A DNA stretch of 64,000 nt from Hyphomicrobiales bacterium (GTDB taxonomy: Bacteria > Pseudomonadota > Alphaproteobacteria > Rhizobiales > Ancalomicrobiaceae). This document shows, piece after piece, positions 62,649 through 64,000 of the stretch. The notes under the pieces were generated by a model. That model made no database searches and was not told where the DNA came from. It was given only the letters and a program-made list of their open reading frames with translations. Where the stretch lies: positions 1-64,000 of the forward strand of contig JAJTBO010000014.1 in NCBI GenBank assembly GCA_021286855.1. The letters run 5' to 3'. Every line of letters starts with the position of its first letter. Within the stretch, counting starts at the first letter, position 1. The position numbers were made by a program, and so were the translations under genes.

Positions 62649-63352
62649 GAGTGGGCGAACCGATATCTGGAGAGGCGGGCTTCGGCGGCGCGTCCGACCG
62701 CGCCGCAGATCTCGACGAGCGCCCAATAGACGAGCGCCAGGATGGTGAAGCTCTCGACGAAGGCGTAGTCGCGGTTGCCGATGATGTCGACCTGGAACTT
62801 GAGCTCCTTGACCGAGATGATCGAGAGAACCGCCGTCTCCTTGAGCAACAGGATCGTCATGTTGACCATGCTCGGCAGGACCAACATGGTCATCTCGGGC
62901 AGGATGATGCGGCGAAGCGTCTGCCACCGAGTGAAGCCGACGGTCGTCGCCGCTTCGATATGGCCGCGCGGGATCGCCTCGAACCCGGCCCGGAACAGTT
63001 CCGAATAATAGGCGCTGCCATAGACGGTCAGGCCGAGCAGACCGGCGTGGAAGGGCTCGAGCGTCAGGCAGACCGAGCCGTCGCCGAGCGCGAGGCAGAG
63101 ATAGGGGCCGCCGAAATAGAGCAGATAGGCCTGCACCAGGAACGGCGTGCCGCGGATCACCTCGACATGGGCCTTGAGCAACCAGTCGACCGGTTTCGGG
63201 CCGTAGCGGCGGGCCACCGCGATGAAGAAGCCGAGCGCCGCGCCGAGGACCGAGCCGACCAGCCACAGGATGATCGTGTTGGCGAGGCCGGAGAGGATGT
63301 TCCAGCCGTCGTCGCCGTGCAGATAGCCGAAGATCGAGGAGAGCGCGTTCAT
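62645..63352 (-). CDS. Polar amino acid ABC transporter permease, second subunit
   Basis: A 235-residue inner-membrane permease of the HisMQ/GlnP type: about five helices, VIRGTPFLVQAYLLYFGGP, and the EAA loop GHIEAATTVGFTRWQTLRRIILPEM. The ATG overlaps the stop of the first permease. Together with the next gene it forms the heterodimeric channel of the transporter. Confidence 0.9.
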   Translation of the reverse strand: MNALSSIFGYLHGDDGWNILSGLANTIILWLVGSVLGAALGFFIAVARRYGPKPVDWLLKAHVEVIRGTPFLVQAYLLYFGGPYLCLALGDGSVCLTLEPFHAGLLGLTVYGSAYYSELFRAGFEAIPRGHIEAATTVGFTRWQTLRRIILPEMTMLVLPSMVNMTILLLKETAVLSIISVKELKFQVDIIGNRDYAFVESFTILALVYWALVEICGAVGRAAEARLSRYRFAHS

Positions 63353-63990
63353 GCGTGGCCCCTCCGCGCCGCCCGTTCGGCCAGTTGGCCGAAGCCGGCG
63401 ACCACGAGGTTGATGACCAGATAGACGAAGCCGGCGGCGGCGAAGATCGGCAGAGGCTGATAGGTCGACGAGGCGAGATCCTTGGCCATGGTGGTCAGCT
63501 CCACGACGCCGACCACCGAGATCAGCGACGAGGACTTGAGGATCATGATCGCCTCGCTGGTCAGGGCCGGCAGGGTCAGCCGCACCGCGATCGGCAGACG
63601 AATGCGCCGGAAGGTGGCGAAGGCCGAGAGACCGCACATGTCTGCGGCCTCGATCAGACCGCGCGGCACCGACTGGAAGCCGCCGCGCAGGATCTCCGCC
63701 TGATAGGCCGCGGTGCACAGCGACAGGCCGAGCACGGCCGCGACCGCGCTCGGCACGTTGAGGCCGATCTGCGGCAGCAGATAGTAGATGAGCAACAGCT
63801 GGATCAGCAGCGGCGTGCCACGGAAGAAGCTGACGAACAGACGCGCGGCGGCGGAGATCGGCCGGTTCGACGACAACACGCCGGCGCACACCGCCGCCGA
63901 CACGAAGAAGCCGACGACGATCGAGACGGCGCTGTAGAGGATGGTCAGGCCGGAGGCTTCGACCAACAGCCAGAAGAGTTCCCAGGACAT
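63349..63990 (-). CDS. Polar amino acid ABC transporter permease, first subunit
   Basis: A 213-residue permease of the same family: LTILYSAVSIVVGFFVSAAV, FVSFFRGTPLLIQLLLIYYLLPQIG, and the EAA loop PRGLIEAADMCGLSAFATFRRIRLPIAV. The gene starts 11 nt from the right edge of the window; the substrate-binding protein gene is expected just beyond it. Confidence 0.9.
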   Translation of the reverse strand: MSWELFWLLVEASGLTILYSAVSIVVGFFVSAAVCAGVLSSNRPISAAARLFVSFFRGTPLLIQLLLIYYLLPQIGLNVPSAVAAVLGLSLCTAAYQAEILRGGFQSVPRGLIEAADMCGLSAFATFRRIRLPIAVRLTLPALTSEAIMILKSSSLISVVGVVELTTMAKDLASSTYQPLPIFAAAGFVYLVINLVVAGFGQLAERAARRGHA

Positions 63991-64000
63991 GGCGCAGCAC

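Overview
The window is about 70% G+C, with densely packed, often 4-nt-overlapping genes (ATGA, GTGA and TTGA junctions) and codon third positions dominated by G and C. Gene content (NikKMLQO nickel importer, KDO synthesis, IalB-like protein, TAXI-type TRAP transporter, many peptide and amino-acid ABC transporters, Rieske and PhyH oxygenases, sigma-54 activator) points to an alphaproteobacterium, most likely Hyphomicrobiales (Rhizobiales). No genus can be named from the sequence alone. No rRNA, tRNA, CRISPR array, integrase or insertion sequence was seen.

Layout. 0.4-4.5 kb: nickel ECF importer nikKMLQO and a NikR-type regulator. 4.5-5.3 kb: TIM-barrel sugar isomerase (minus). 5.5-8.9 kb: KDO synthesis genes kdsB, a histidine-phosphatase-fold protein, kdsD and kdsA. 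8.9-12.7 kb: small secreted proteins, a fatty-acid hydroxylase and an OmpR/EnvZ-like two-component pair. 12.8-16.7 kb: two copies of a His-rich secreted protein, then an ECF sigma, membrane anti-sigma and S8 protease set. 16.8-24.2 kb: a hydroxyproline catabolic set (TAXI-TRAP transporter, deaminase, D-amino-acid dehydrogenase, epimerase) with a divergent PAS-AraC regulator. 24.2-28.2 kb: trehalose operon otsB-GH15-otsA. 28.2-30.0 kb: AT-rich regulatory region, IalB-like protein and two small proteins.

30.05-42.25 kb is the most unusual part: a ten-gene minus-strand operon around a molybdenum hydroxylase of the Desulfovibrio gigas aldehyde oxidoreductase type (all eight Fe-S cysteines and catalytic Glu869 keep the D. 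gigas numbering). In transcription order the genes are xdhC-like, aldehyde oxidoreductase, FAD/dicluster Fe-S protein, CxxC protein, methyltransferase, C-GCAxxG-C-C protein, NTP-transferase-HD fusion, radical SAM protein (TrsS type), adenylate-forming ligase and histidine phosphatase. It resembles the uncharacterised cluster around DVU_1551 to DVU_1559 of D. vulgaris. I propose that it makes or remodels a modified molybdopterin cofactor for this enzyme.

42.6-52.3 kb: two oligopeptide-type ABC cassettes that appear to share one fused double ATPase, plus a glycerophosphodiesterase. 52.4-57.4 kb: a sigma-54 activator divergent from a BKACE / hydroxyacid dehydrogenase / AtoE-type transporter operon, with a visible sigma-54 promoter and candidate upstream activator sites. 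57.6-64.0 kb: FAD-linked hydroxyacid dehydrogenase, GntR/UTRA regulator, two unusually perfect hairpins, and a Rieske oxygenase, PhyH dioxygenase and polar amino-acid ABC transporter set that runs off the right edge.
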